Positions 39,964 to 50,141 are shown, counted from the stretch's first letter. The stretch is DNA of 64,000 nucleotides from Debaryomyces hansenii CBS767 (GCF_000006445.2 NC_006043.2:124001-188000), one strand, 5' to 3'. Made by a program: numbers and translations. The notes: generated by a model from the letters alone, not told the origin.

Positions 39964-40312
39964 AGAGAGACACCAGGGTAACACACTAGGGTGCCATCGA
40001 CTAAGGATCGAAGAGATTCCCTCAAGAACATAAGTCCAACAGATAACAATAAATAATGGTCGATTAAGTAAAATGGAATATTCCGAGATGAATACCACCA
40101 CTCCTTATCATCAACTAGCAATATGTTATCTGTTTCAACTCATAGAATAATATCGCATATCTTTGAACAAGTAGTTATAAGCCAAAGATGATTGCCGTCC
40201 TATGAACGTTGTAGATCGATGGATGAAAAATTATAATTATATGCCGTACTTATATCAATTAAGTATTTTTATGGATTACTAGCCATAGGAACAACCGAAT
40301 CGACCATAAAGC

Positions 40313-41410
40313 ATGGCATCCCCAATTTTGATATCTAATCCTTCGAGTAGCGTATCGGTACTTGCCATTGTTAGAGGTGTTCAGTTAGCATTGCTTGGTG
40401 GATATAGATCGTTGCAAAATCGACAGTTATATGAAATCGATGTCTGCTGTCTAGCATTGCGGTTGATCCAGATGTCGATTATAATACAAATTATATTATG
40501 GACCCCTGCTTACTTTTGCAGATTTGCTACATATATATTGTCTTATTTGTTTAATCGAAACTTGGCCATTGACTTTGATGGTGATTACTTACTTAGCATA
40601 TTGAATATGAATTACATGATGATCTCATCGATACGATTTTTTGAGCCAAGATTAGATGGTATTTTCCTTATGACATTGCTGTTCATGGACAGCAAATCCG
40701 ATCAGCAGTACTATGCAAACTTGATGAGGTTGTCATTTGAACACAATGAAGACTTAGAGTCTCATATATCGATTTTGACTAGCATTAAACGGAAGTACAA
40801 TAACTCTATACAATTTCGAAAATTTGTTAAGACAAACACTAAAACCATTTTGAGTACACTTTCAATTTATTTAATGTGCAATAAAAGCTCTAAGCTAGAA
40901 TCAATACTTATTGTCGTACTTACATTTCAGAATTTTGACGATAAAATTGGTACGGTTTCGTCATTGATATTACTGGTTATTTTATCAATCATTCCAAAAC
41001 ATCATAGTTTGCAATTCATAACAACCTTCGGCGGATCCTGTAGCTTGATGCAAGACTTATTAAATCCATACTTTACTAGAATTAGTTTGAACAAGTTGGA
41101 AAAGAATCAATGGGTTAGATCAAGAGAGGGATTATTACTAGGATTTAGCATTTGTTATTTCTTAATTATAAGGAAGTTACCTTGGCTAGGTCTTTTGATT
41201 TATGGAATTGCTGAAGCAAGCACTGCATACTTGGTAACAAAAATTTCAAATCCCCCACCAGAGCAGCCAAAGCAATTAATTAATTGGTGTTCTACCCAAT
41301 TGATTTGGAGTGTTGAGGAACAGCGTCGTATCTTGGACGGAAATTTTATCTTTGATAAGAATTTTAAGCCGTTCCCTGGCTCCTTCTTTTTCTATCCGCC
41401 ACCTAACTGA
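40313..41410 (+). CDS. Unidentified multipass membrane protein
   Basis: I do not recognise a characterised orthologue. The 365 aa protein has several hydrophobic stretches: about 13-30, 50-85 (IQMSIIIQIILWTPAYFC), 110-130, about 180-225, and 275-310 (LLLGFSICYFLIIRKLPWLGLLIYG). A conserved-looking C-terminus follows with GIAEASTAYLVTKISNPPP. It loosely recalls a fungal family annotated only as transmembrane proteins (UsgS-like); that is memory, not proof. The last codons overlap the TFC8 tail by 8 bp. ER or endomembrane location is a guess from composition. Confidence 0.75.
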   Translation: MASPILISNPSSSVSVLAIVRGVQLALLGGYRSLQNRQLYEIDVCCLALRLIQMSIIIQIILWTPAYFCRFATYILSYLFNRNLAIDFDGDYLLSILNMNYMMISSIRFFEPRLDGIFLMTLLFMDSKSDQQYYANLMRLSFEHNEDLESHISILTSIKRKYNNSIQFRKFVKTNTKTILSTLSIYLMCNKSSKLESILIVVLTFQNFDDKIGTVSSLILLVILSIIPKHHSLQFITTFGGSCSLMQDLLNPYFTRISLNKLEKNQWVRSREGLLLGFSICYFLIIRKLPWLGLLIYGIAEASTAYLVTKISNPPPEQPKQLINWCSTQLIWSVEEQRRILDGNFIFDKNFKPFPGSFFFYPPPN

Positions 41411-43667
41411 TCTCATATTTTTTATTTCCACTGTATATACAGAAATCTAGGGTTTCCATCAACGTATTTATTATCCAGCTCTCTTTAGGCATATGTTCAT
41501 AGATTATATAGTTAAACATTTTTAATTCATCCACTTTATTTTTCAACTCCAATATTGGCAAAAATGTTAATTTGCATCTACTCCATTTATGGTTTGTGGT
41601 GGAAGTAGTCATATCAGTAGTATTGTCGTCTATAATGTCATTAACTGACACTCTGAACGATTCCTCAAAAAATCTAGTGGTTAATTTGATTTCGGTTTCT
41701 ATTGGGAACTTTGATTCGAATGTTGTATCGGTTTCTGACATAAGTAGGTAATAATTAATAACTATGAATTGATCCAAGTTAGAAGTTATCTCAGGATTAT
41801 ATTGATTGACAAAGGATATTATCAATTTGCATAGGTGCTTTATTATGATTCTTTCGATTTGTTTCTGCTCACGATCAATTTGACGTTCAACTTCACTTAT
41901 ATTATTGGTATCAGGAAATTTGGATGTTAAGATACTTAAGGATTTTGACACGATAGTATTAAAGTTAAACAAATACTGTAAATTCTTAATCGTATCATTT
42001 TCAACAAAATTTACAATCAAGTATTTTCTCAAGTCCGCTATATTGTTTATATCAATAGCGGCACCACTTATATCAATGAAGTTATTTTTTCTAAAACTTT
42101 GAATGCTTTCAATAAATGAATTGATTTCGTCTTGTTTATTATCACTAATCAATTTTGGAAATTTGGGAATTTCATTATATTTATTGAACCACAACTGATT
42201 CAAGTAACTTAAAGACGTACATGAAAGTCTAGTTCCTTCCATTTGTGTATATACTTCTCTTATAGGAATGAAGCCTATATTAAATTCAAACTTAGATAAA
42301 ATTGTGTAATTCAATACATTCTTAGGGTAAATCCTGTAAATCACGGAAACAAGTCCATTTGAATTCAATCTTGTACAGTAATTGATAAAATTACCTTCAA
42401 CCACGTTATTTAAGAATGGTGTCGTCGCATTATTTTCCGATTCTTCCACATCATGTTGTTTTGAATTATAAAGCTGATACTTGTGTAAGTTCTTCGATAC
42501 AAATTTGGTTAAGCTATTATGAGGCGTCTTTGCTTGAATGCTTCTAGTTTTCAAATCAAACAGAACAAGTTCAAATTGTCCAGTCTCAAATGCAATATTT
42601 ATATCCAAGACAGCTTCATTTTCTGACACATTGAAGGTCCCTGTAACCAATGAAGATGTAGATAAATCATGATTTGCTTCATGAACTTTGTTCAACGTAT
42701 CAATTGTGAAAACTTTTAATTTTTTGGTATTAGTTATCATGAGAAGCATGGCATTTCCTATCGGATGGAAAGCACATTGACTTATTAAAAACCGGGAGCT
42801 TTTCTGTAAGCATACATGTTCTGAGCTATTAATTGAATTCGAATTTGGATCGAATGTGAGTTCATATAAAATCACCGAGTTCATTGAAGTAGTTACCACG
42901 AGATAACTATGATATTTTCCAGCTTTAATAAGCCAGGGAGACCAAGAGTGCTTAAAAATGGTTTCACCAGTGTCAATATTGAGGAATACAGGTAAGCCAT
43001 CACATAATTCACAGATCGAAATGTTGTTATTCGCCAAACCCAAGCTTAAAAAGAGTCTTGTTTCATTATTACCAGTTATTTGATTAAAGCGAAAGCATTG
43101 AACTTTTAAGGATAAGTATTGCTCATAATTCATGCTTATTTCTCCATTTGAGAAGCTTTCGTCTGTTAGATGTAACTTTGATAACAATTCATGGAAAACA
43201 TTTATCTTGACCGCATAGTTACTCGGCCTGAAATTAGATCTCTGAAAAATCAACAACTCTGATGTATTAAACAATACCCCCAAGTAACAATCTTTAGATG
43301 TAGGGTTTAGTGGTGACCAATAATGGCTGGTTATAAGCGGTTCTGTGATTCTCCCGAAGCTAAACTTCTCATTAGCGGATTCAATAATAATATTATCTAA
43401 GTTTCTCAAGTTCAACCCATCAATACTTTCCGAGTCTAATATAGAGCTGATATCAAATAACTTTTTAGGATCAAGCATAGTGAATGAAGACGATCCATCA
43501 CCATAAGTTGAGCTAGTTATACTTTGATGAATTAACGGGAGCTTTGGATCCAATATTGTAAGCTGACTACCATTGTTCACAGCTAATTGCAGATTTTCTG
43601 ACCACTGAAGAGGGTCAGTTATTCCAGCGGCAACATTAGCTCTACCAATTGGAATATTTTTAATCAT
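41403..43667 (-). CDS. TFC8: TFIIIC subunit tau60
   Basis: Subunit of the RNA polymerase III factor TFIIIC (tauB module). The 754 aa protein begins with a TFIIIC-delta type beta-propeller (about 15-400, including QWSENLQLAV and TILDP). Its C-terminus TTNHKWSRCKLTFLPIL followed by CIYSGN matches the end of S. cerevisiae Tfc8 (TTNNTWKRCGVTLLPIL). It is longer than Tfc8 (588 aa). The stop TAG at 41403-41405 lies inside the last codons of the convergent gene. A tRNA gene, a target class of TFIIIC, happens to lie just upstream. Confidence 0.85.
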   Translation of the reverse strand: MIKNIPIGRANVAAGITDPLQWSENLQLAVNNGSQLTILDPKLPLIHQSITSSTYGDGSSSFTMLDPKKLFDISSILDSESIDGLNLRNLDNIIIESANEKFSFGRITEPLITSHYWSPLNPTSKDCYLGVLFNTSELLIFQRSNFRPSNYAVKINVFHELLSKLHLTDESFSNGEISMNYEQYLSLKVQCFRFNQITGNNETRLFLSLGLANNNISICELCDGLPVFLNIDTGETIFKHSWSPWLIKAGKYHSYLVVTTSMNSVILYELTFDPNSNSINSSEHVCLQKSSRFLISQCAFHPIGNAMLLMITNTKKLKVFTIDTLNKVHEANHDLSTSSLVTGTFNVSENEAVLDINIAFETGQFELVLFDLKTRSIQAKTPHNSLTKFVSKNLHKYQLYNSKQHDVEESENNATTPFLNNVVEGNFINYCTRLNSNGLVSVIYRIYPKNVLNYTILSKFEFNIGFIPIREVYTQMEGTRLSCTSLSYLNQLWFNKYNEIPKFPKLISDNKQDEINSFIESIQSFRKNNFIDISGAAIDINNIADLRKYLIVNFVENDTIKNLQYLFNFNTIVSKSLSILTSKFPDTNNISEVERQIDREQKQIERIIIKHLCKLIISFVNQYNPEITSNLDQFIVINYYLLMSETDTTFESKFPIETEIKLTTRFFEESFRVSVNDIIDDNTTDMTTSTTNHKWSRCKLTFLPILELKNKVDELKMFNYIIYEHMPKESWIINTLMETLDFCIYSGNKKYEIS

Positions 43668-43745
43668 AATTGCTTTACTATTTCCAATTACTATCTCTTC
43701 TATTCTATCTCATAACATGAGCTTTGTTTTGATAACGCGGTTAAC

Positions 43746-43757
43746 AAAAAAAAAAAA
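43746..43757 (-). terminator. RNA polymerase III terminator of tRNA-Leu
   Basis: A run of 12 A on the + strand gives T12 on the tRNA strand, starting 3 nt past the mature 3' end. Confidence 0.85.
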
Positions 43758-43760
43758 TAA

Positions 43761-43844
43761 TGAAGGATGCGAGGTTCGAACTCGCGCGGACAACTGTCCA
43801 GCAGATCTTAAGTCTGCCGCCTTAGACCACTCGGCCAACCCTCC
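43761..43844 (-). tRNA. tL(UAA): tRNA-Leu(UAA)
   Basis: The 84-nt class II tRNA folds fully. The acceptor GGAGGGT pairs with ATCCTTC (two G-U pairs) with discriminator A. The anticodon stem GCAGA/TCTGC carries loop CTTAAGA, so the anticodon is TAA. The long variable arm GGAC/GTCC marks Leu or Ser, and the T stem GCGAG/CTCGC is perfect. U33 is normal, and there is no intron. It is not the CUG-decoding tRNA-Ser(CAG) of the clade. Confidence 0.95.
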
Positions 43845-43988
43845 ACTTAGTGCAGTTGAATTTCAGAACTGTTTTCATGATTAGATTCTATAACCACAAA
43901 GTTTATTACGTCCTAATTACATATTACAGCTACGAGTATCGAAAATCAATGCATTTATTAATAATTAAGTTTGTGAGCAGAAAATGTG

Positions 43989-45953
43989 TTATTTGTTTTG
44001 TTGCAAAAATTCAATCTGTCCGTGAATTTCCTTACAGATATCACCACGAACAGGATCTTTGGGATTAGGCACATCTGCCAAATTAATGTTGATCAAGTTA
44101 CAGAAGCACCACTTTAGTTCTTCCATTATATGCAATTCGAAGTCATATCCGTTTAATTCTTGTATTAAGTTTTTGTCATACAACCTTCTTCTATTTCCGT
44201 CTTTATCCTTTGGACCTCTTCCATTGGCGTTGCCTAAAAGTAAATCACGGACATAGTACTTTGGCCAATTTGCGTGAAGAAATAATAAGCTTGACGAGTG
44301 GTACAAATGATAGTCGTAATTGCTGTTCTCAACATCAGTATTACTTTTGCCGTACGTGGGGTTGACGGAGTTGAAATATTTCTCCTGCTGAGAAGATTGT
44401 ATGTAGTCAATTATAGGGTCGTACTGACCCATCCCGAAATATTCGTGCTTAAGGGTATCATGATTGATGGGGCCAAATTCTCTATTAAATTCCTGAACTT
44501 GGTAATATGGCAAATCGAGTTTATGGGCTGCAGCGATGAAAGTTTCTTTATCGCCCTCACCAGCCGCACCTTGACTAAGCAACGGGTAATAGAAATCAGG
44601 CCCGTAGAAATTATAATACATAGACAAGACTAATGTTTTAAAATGAACCTTTTTGTTGATCAATATTTGACCTGTTTCGCTCGACGCTTCGGGAATAGTG
44701 CCCTCAGAGTCGTGGTACAGAATCTTGTCGGAAGTACCTCTCGTGTCACCAAGGAAGTAACTATTACGCAATCTTTTCTTGTCATCGGTAGCAATCTGGG
44801 CGATATCGTAGAAAATAGGAGACGTAGATCTTCTCCATAAATCAGGCCACATCACTAAATGCTTATCAACGTATGGTTTGTTTGTGAATAATAGATCGAT
44901 GTTTTTGATGGGCAAATTATCTGCATCTAGATATAATACGTTTTCGAATGACGATATCAACAATGCAACGGTTTTAAACTGGAAACCTCCAATGGTTTTC
45001 ATAATTTTTTCGGGCAAGTAGTCTGACATGACCTTACATTTGGCATTCATGTTTGGGAGCACCCGGTTACAGAAATCAATATCGAAGTCACTCCTCTTGG
45101 GAATGATCACTTCGACCGGCAACTGTGACCCGTGCGATCTTAACAACTTCAACGAGAGCATCACGAGTTGGTTATACTTTCCACCCCCGAGATAGACTAT
45201 CCCGTCACCCTTCAAAAACTGGTTATACTTACTCAACTCCACCATCTCCAGGGGGTACTCATTGGGCATGCTTTCCATGAATTTGGATTGAGACTTCGTC
45301 AACGCAAATATCTCTTCCTTCGACAACTGAAGGTAGCTTTCAAGCAATTCTTTGGTCCTGATAGGCTCCTCAAGGTAGTTCTCCCGCAAATGACCTCCAT
45401 ACGTTGGCATGCGTCCATCTCTATTGGGGAACTTGTTTGCCTCCTTCGACGCCTGGTAGTGCTCGTCGTTGTTCACTTTATCAATGTCTGGTCCACACGC
45501 TTCGATTAGCACGAATAAATCGCTGAAAAACGAAACAAGTCTTTCTACAAACCTCGTTTCAAATTCCATCTTTTCCTCTACAGATGCATTTTCTTGCAAT
45601 ATCTTTTGCTGTTGGTCTATTGCCTGTTGTTTGTCGTATTTGTATCCTTCGATTGTTTCTATGTTGAACCTATTATTGTTGATACCCTCATCCTCGTTTT
45701 CTGCCCGTCCTGCCTCACTCCTGCTGACCTTGTACGACTTCTCAACCACCATGAGTCCCGACTCCGAATTCTCAAAATATTTGATCAATCTGTATCCTTC
45801 GTTTTTTATTGAAACCAGATTCAGGGCCCATTTATTTCGGTGCACCAAATAGAACACATGGATACTTACTAGAATTAAGCACACTAGCAAGATTCTCTTT
45901 GAGTGTTTGACATATAGCTTACTCATGCCAAACATGTTATTTAATGCCACCAT
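43989..45953 (-). CDS. MNN2: Alpha-1,2-mannosyltransferase, MNN2 family
   Basis: Predicted Golgi type II membrane enzyme that adds branching alpha-1,2-mannose to N-glycan outer chains. The 654 aa protein has a short cytosolic N-terminus and one signal-anchor (about 19-37, RILLVCLILVSIHVFYLV). The catalytic domain contains GIVYLGGGKYNQLVMLSLKLLR and the metal-binding DxD as VLYLDADNLPI, then MWPDLWRRSTSP. The CTG-clade species carry several MNN2 paralogues (six in C. albicans), so the symbol marks the family. Confidence 0.9.
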   Translation of the reverse strand: MVALNNMFGMSKLYVKHSKRILLVCLILVSIHVFYLVHRNKWALNLVSIKNEGYRLIKYFENSESGLMVVEKSYKVSRSEAGRAENEDEGINNNRFNIETIEGYKYDKQQAIDQQQKILQENASVEEKMEFETRFVERLVSFFSDLFVLIEACGPDIDKVNNDEHYQASKEANKFPNRDGRMPTYGGHLRENYLEEPIRTKELLESYLQLSKEEIFALTKSQSKFMESMPNEYPLEMVELSKYNQFLKGDGIVYLGGGKYNQLVMLSLKLLRSHGSQLPVEVIIPKRSDFDIDFCNRVLPNMNAKCKVMSDYLPEKIMKTIGGFQFKTVALLISSFENVLYLDADNLPIKNIDLLFTNKPYVDKHLVMWPDLWRRSTSPIFYDIAQIATDDKKRLRNSYFLGDTRGTSDKILYHDSEGTIPEASSETGQILINKKVHFKTLVLSMYYNFYGPDFYYPLLSQGAAGEGDKETFIAAAHKLDLPYYQVQEFNREFGPINHDTLKHEYFGMGQYDPIIDYIQSSQQEKYFNSVNPTYGKSNTDVENSNYDYHLYHSSSLLFLHANWPKYYVRDLLLGNANGRGPKDKDGNRRRLYDKNLIQELNGYDFELHIMEELKWCFCNLININLADVPNPKDPVRGDICKEIHGQIEFLQQNK

Positions 45954-47294
45954 CCTCTAAATCATAAACTCACTTCTTTTATAAATGTTATTGAGCGATG
46001 CTGGAAGCTTTTTTTGGTACCTAGAATTGTTTAAGTAAGGCCGCTTTGTTGTTTACATAATGCCCCGCGACCCAGAAAAAAGTGAATGTTATCGCAATTC
46101 AAGGGCGGTCTGATGTCCGAGATGAGGTTCGAACATGCGATCACCACGTAACGGCCAGGCTTTATTGATGGCGGGGGAAGGGAGGGGAGCGATAACAGCA
46201 TATTGTACGTAGATAAACGCAAGAGAAGGAAGACTAAAGCTTAAAGACGATGAAGGTGATTGGTGATTGGAACAAGTGATATGAAAGTAGAGACAGGGAA
46301 GTATAGTGGGAGAACGATGTGATTGCAGATTGAAAAAGACATATTTGGAGGGAGGGGGGAACGCAAATTTTGCAAGCAAAGCCATATATGTATTGGCCGA
46401 GAACAATACGATATGCAATGGGATATGTAAGATACCGTTTTGTACGGCCACGAGCCTCCAGAAACTGGTGTGAATGGCCGGAGACGAGATTGAGGCGGGC
46501 TTCTTTGATCGATGGGAGACGGGTGCACAATAACAACGTGGAAGGGCGCGCATGGAGCGAGAAGACGGCTGAAGAGGGTGGACGGGGCTAATGAAGTGGC
46601 GAATGGAGTGAATAAGCTTTGCGACGTTTGCTGTGGTCGGGGATGAACTATGATGAAGGCTACCTATGGGAACGGAGCATAAGATATAGCTGCGAATTAC
46701 ATCGCTGTTGTAATGAGACGAAGATAAAGTCAAGGAAGCAGCGTACATATTGTAGAAATTTTCGGAGCCACACTAGTCAAATGATGGAGGTGGACAGATC
46801 TGGTTTCAGAGAGCACATATACGGTCCGAAGTTTTTGTAGAGACCTTCAAAGAGAGAAAGCTGCGATAGAGACCTTCCGCTGAAAAAAAAAAAAAAATAG
46901 CGTCAGAGGTCAATGGATTAGAAAAGATGGGTCACAGGGGCGGAAGTTACAACCTGTGTTTGTGAATGTCAATAAAGACCATCATATATTGCCCACTAAC
47001 ATCCAAAATAAGGTAAGTTGCGTCGTGTCGACAATAGTGGAGGCTTTTAGAAACATTTTAGAAGACGAACAGCCGATTGAAAAGATATAGACCAATCTCA
47101 AAGCCCCAGCCTCTTTAGCCTATCAAGAAGAACCTTCTTTCTCTTGGTATACATCCAGGACGCTTTTCCATACACCTAGGAATGGCCTTGGGAGCATTTT
47201 TGGCTGATGATGGTCTATGTGCAGTATACAATATATTCTTTAATCAAATGTATGAGAAGCAATAAGGCTACTGAGAGATAACAATACATCAGTA
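45954..47294. other. Longest gene-free stretch of the window
   Basis: About 1.34 kb between divergent genes. It has more G and C than most spacers. A poly-A run lies at about 46882-46896. The phrase TAGAGACCTTC occurs twice near 46838 and 46869. A 219-codon minus-strand frame (46089-46748) has low-complexity Ser/Leu/Pro content and no recognisable motif. A GGTTCGAAC string near 46133 does not fold as a tRNA arm. Confidence 0.55.
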
Positions 47295-49172
47295 ATGAAT
47301 CCCAACGATAACAACTTGTTCGGCGACATAGAACAGGACAACAATCCGTCGTTCTACGGAAATCAATCATTTCTCCGAGATCCCTACGGCAAAAGCAAAC
47401 AGACGTGTCCTCCGAGCGTAACATCCAATGGAGACCCCAGTATCACCAACGATGATAACAATCTGGCCCACAATAACGATTTGGTCAGCAATTCTATCGT
47501 ATTATCAAAGAAAATAGAACAGATGGTCAACGACCCTAATTTACAAATAAATGTCATTTCCAGTGAACGAATGATTAACTCATCAGTCGTTGCTTATTCG
47601 ATCGAGCTATCGAGCTTCGACGATAATCGCATGATAGTGAAGCGGAGGTATAGTGAGTTCAAGTCTTTGAGAGATAACTTGCAGATACTATTCCCTACGT
47701 TGGTAATTCCACCTATACCAGAGAAGCACACATTATTCACGTATTTGATTAATTCGATCGACAATTCAAAAGAACTCAATATCATCGAGACCAGGAAGCG
47801 GTGCTTTGCCAATTTTTTAAAGGACATTATATTTGACTCCAATGTAGCATTAAAGAGCTGTGTGCTTGTACATAAGTTTTTGGACCCGAACTACGAACTT
47901 TGCTGGAATAATGCTGTTAACGAGCCTCCGGTTAGTTTAATCCCCAACAATTTATTATTGGCGAATCCTGTGAATCCCACCGATCAAAATGGGTTGTATT
48001 CGTTATTACCAATAGTAAATGGGTTTGAATTGAACTCGAATATTGATAACATTAGTTCACTTCATAAATTGAACGAAGATTTGCATAAATTAAATGAACA
48101 AGTACATGTTTTTGAGCTCAGAAAGGAGCAAAATGAAAGGCGACACCCATCCGAGCCTACGACAAGTCTATTCACAGAGATACCCATTAGCTTGATAGAT
48201 TTTGAGAAGAATTTTCATCAGAATATAAAAGTATTAACAGAGTTAAACAAGTTAAATTCTAGATCTGTCAAGAATTTCAAGTCTATCATAAACACATTGA
48301 TCGAATTAGGCGGTAATTTAAACAATTTTTCTTTACAAATACATGAATTGAACACGGATTCCAATGCATTGAGCTCATTGATCGAAAAATTTGGGTCAAC
48401 CATAGACTCTAACTTTCTCGGATATGAAGCATTCTTGATGAACGACATAATACCTGAATGGCAAGAACCTATCAGTCAACTAGTGCAATATTATTTGACA
48501 TCGTTACAGTTAATCAAGTTTTACAAGTTCAAGATAATACAATATAAGCTAGTATACAAGCTAAAGTTCAATAAATACCAAGAACTTGCAAACATTTCGA
48601 CTAATTTTGAATCTCAGCTGAAACTAAAGGATTTGCGAAACTTAGATATCGACAGTCCTAGCATCAACGAAGCTATCAAGAAAATTGAATTAAATCAGAA
48701 GCGGTTGAAGAATCGTAAAATATCATCAAAGAAAAGCTGGTACGGGTTATTTGGAGGTAACAGCAAACCTACTTTCAATCTAAGAGAAGATTTGCCTGCC
48801 CTGACTATCCCATCTGAGGGAACCGGGATTAGACGAGAAAGAACACCTCTCGTTAGCGATGAAAATATGAGTTACCCCGTTAACCCTTCCGCAAACCTTG
48901 AAAATACAAATATAGATATCAACAGTCATTACAAGCATAAGATAAACCAGATAGAAAAGGAGTTGACCAAGTTGGATCAGCTCATTGATTTAACTAATAC
49001 AGACATATCAACCCTTACTCAGGAGTTGAACTTAAACTTCAACGACTTTTTGGTTAGGGTCGAGAAGAAATGGCTTGTGATCATGTTGGAGTTTATCAAG
49101 AACGGTAAACAACTATTTAAGGACAACCTTCAAAATTGGAACGAATGTAAGGTGTTTATAAATGACTTATAA
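47295..49172 (+). CDS. SNX41: Sorting nexin-41
   Basis: PX-BAR protein that forms a complex with Snx4 for endosomal retrieval and selective autophagy. The 625 aa length equals that of S. cerevisiae Snx41. The PX domain (about 74-198) has the family signature IELSSFDDNRMIVKRRYSEF and PPIPEKHTL. The BAR-like helical region spans about 245-460 and 540-625, with a basic, Ser-rich insert between (KKSWYGLFGGNSK). Atg20 is the nearest paralogue family; the short N-terminus favours Snx41. Confidence 0.9.
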   Translation: MNPNDNNLFGDIEQDNNPSFYGNQSFLRDPYGKSKQTCPPSVTSNGDPSITNDDNNLAHNNDLVSNSIVLSKKIEQMVNDPNLQINVISSERMINSSVVAYSIELSSFDDNRMIVKRRYSEFKSLRDNLQILFPTLVIPPIPEKHTLFTYLINSIDNSKELNIIETRKRCFANFLKDIIFDSNVALKSCVLVHKFLDPNYELCWNNAVNEPPVSLIPNNLLLANPVNPTDQNGLYSLLPIVNGFELNSNIDNISSLHKLNEDLHKLNEQVHVFELRKEQNERRHPSEPTTSLFTEIPISLIDFEKNFHQNIKVLTELNKLNSRSVKNFKSIINTLIELGGNLNNFSLQIHELNTDSNALSSLIEKFGSTIDSNFLGYEAFLMNDIIPEWQEPISQLVQYYLTSLQLIKFYKFKIIQYKLVYKLKFNKYQELANISTNFESQLKLKDLRNLDIDSPSINEAIKKIELNQKRLKNRKISSKKSWYGLFGGNSKPTFNLREDLPALTIPSEGTGIRRERTPLVSDENMSYPVNPSANLENTNIDINSHYKHKINQIEKELTKLDQLIDLTNTDISTLTQELNLNFNDFLVRVEKKWLVIMLEFIKNGKQLFKDNLQNWNECKVFINDL

Positions 49173-49785
49173 ATCTTCATTTAATATCATATACTTATGA
49201 ATGCATAAACGTAATTCAACACCTCATGGTAATCTACTGCCAGACCTAAAATAGTAGCAGGCACTCAATTCATAAATTGTTCAGCCCTATCCCGTGTATT
49301 CCAGTTACAAATAACTCTGGAACCAAAACAAGGCGTAAGAACGAGTCAGCAATCTCACAGATCATGACCCCGTCCTACAAAAAGCTATATTTCCCTCAAA
49401 AAGTAAGCACCGGCTCCGATTTATTCTCTTTACCTAACTACAACGTTACACTTCACAAATAACCAACATTCTGCGTTCTCCATTTGAGTCTACATATCTA
49501 CATCTCATCGTATGCGATGGCACTTTCTAAACCCTCTTCCTGCCATAAATAGTTTTTCTATATGCCAGATTTTAGCTGACACATTTTTCTGTGGAAAGGC
49601 AACTCCACTATCTGCGGCATTTGGATGAGCTCAGCGACTATTTCAGTTGTTCTTGCGGAACACATTGTGCACCAAACTCTCCTCTTGTCTCCGCTGCCTA
49701 GACATCCACCACAGTTACTTTATATTTGTGTCCGAACTCCGAACCCTTACAATTGTATGTTATACTCCGTAAATTGACACATCGA

Positions 49786-49807
49786 ATATATATATATATA
49801 TATATAT
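49786..49807. repeat. (AT)11 microsatellite
   Basis: Twenty-two nucleotides of uninterrupted AT dinucleotide in the CHA1 upstream region. Confidence 0.95.
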
Positions 49808-50056
49808 GTATTATGAACTTTAAGCTTACGTTAGAATTTTCACTATGTCAGGTCATCGCAGGCTGTACGCTTGAGTGACAAATTTTATCTCTTCACTCTG
49901 GAACATTTGACCTGTAGCGATGGAGCCGATTGATATAACCGATTCTATGTATCCTCTATCGGAGTAAGTTTCACAACCATTTGCCGTGCCACTAATATAT
50001 GGGTGTAGGGATGTGTTGATATCCTTGACTGGCAAAATGGAGCACCGAGTTATTTG

Positions 50057-50104
50057 CGAGTCAGTCATCCGAGTCAGAGCTCAGTTGCTTCTGTGGCCGA
50101 GTCA
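50057..50104 (+). promoter_or_regulatory. Three CGAGTCA motifs upstream of CHA1
   Basis: CGAGTCA occurs at 50057-50063, 50070-50076 and 50098-50104, all in the same orientation. The reverse complement TGACTCG contains the Gcn4/Bas1 core TGACTC. All three sit 40-85 bp before the first TATA box. S. cerevisiae CHA1 is induced by Ser/Thr through Cha4 and also responds to Gcn4; which factor acts here is unknown. Confidence 0.5.
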
Positions 50105-50141
50105 AACCGTTGCAGCTCTAACACATAAAACTTTTTCCTAG

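Larger units (their letters stand above)
39264..40312. other. RPN9-40313 divergent intergenic region
   Basis: About 1.05 kb between divergent genes. It contains the PACE-like site near RPN9, a Cbf1 box at 39873-39880, and a 13-bp tandem repeat at 39925-39963. No gene or RNA was recognised. Confidence 0.6.

Noticed and set aside
43761..43844. Possibility that the tRNA is the CUG-decoding tRNA-Ser(CAG)
   Set aside because: The anticodon is clearly TAA with U33, so it decodes UUA as Leu.
46121..46160. GGTTCGAAC string resembling a tRNA T-loop
   Set aside because: Neither strand gives a paired T stem, and no acceptor or anticodon arm is present.
46089..46748. 219-codon minus-strand frame in the gene-free interval
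   Set aside because: Low-complexity Ser/Pro/Leu content, overlapping frames of similar quality, and no recognisable motif. It stays as an open question in the findings but not as a gene.
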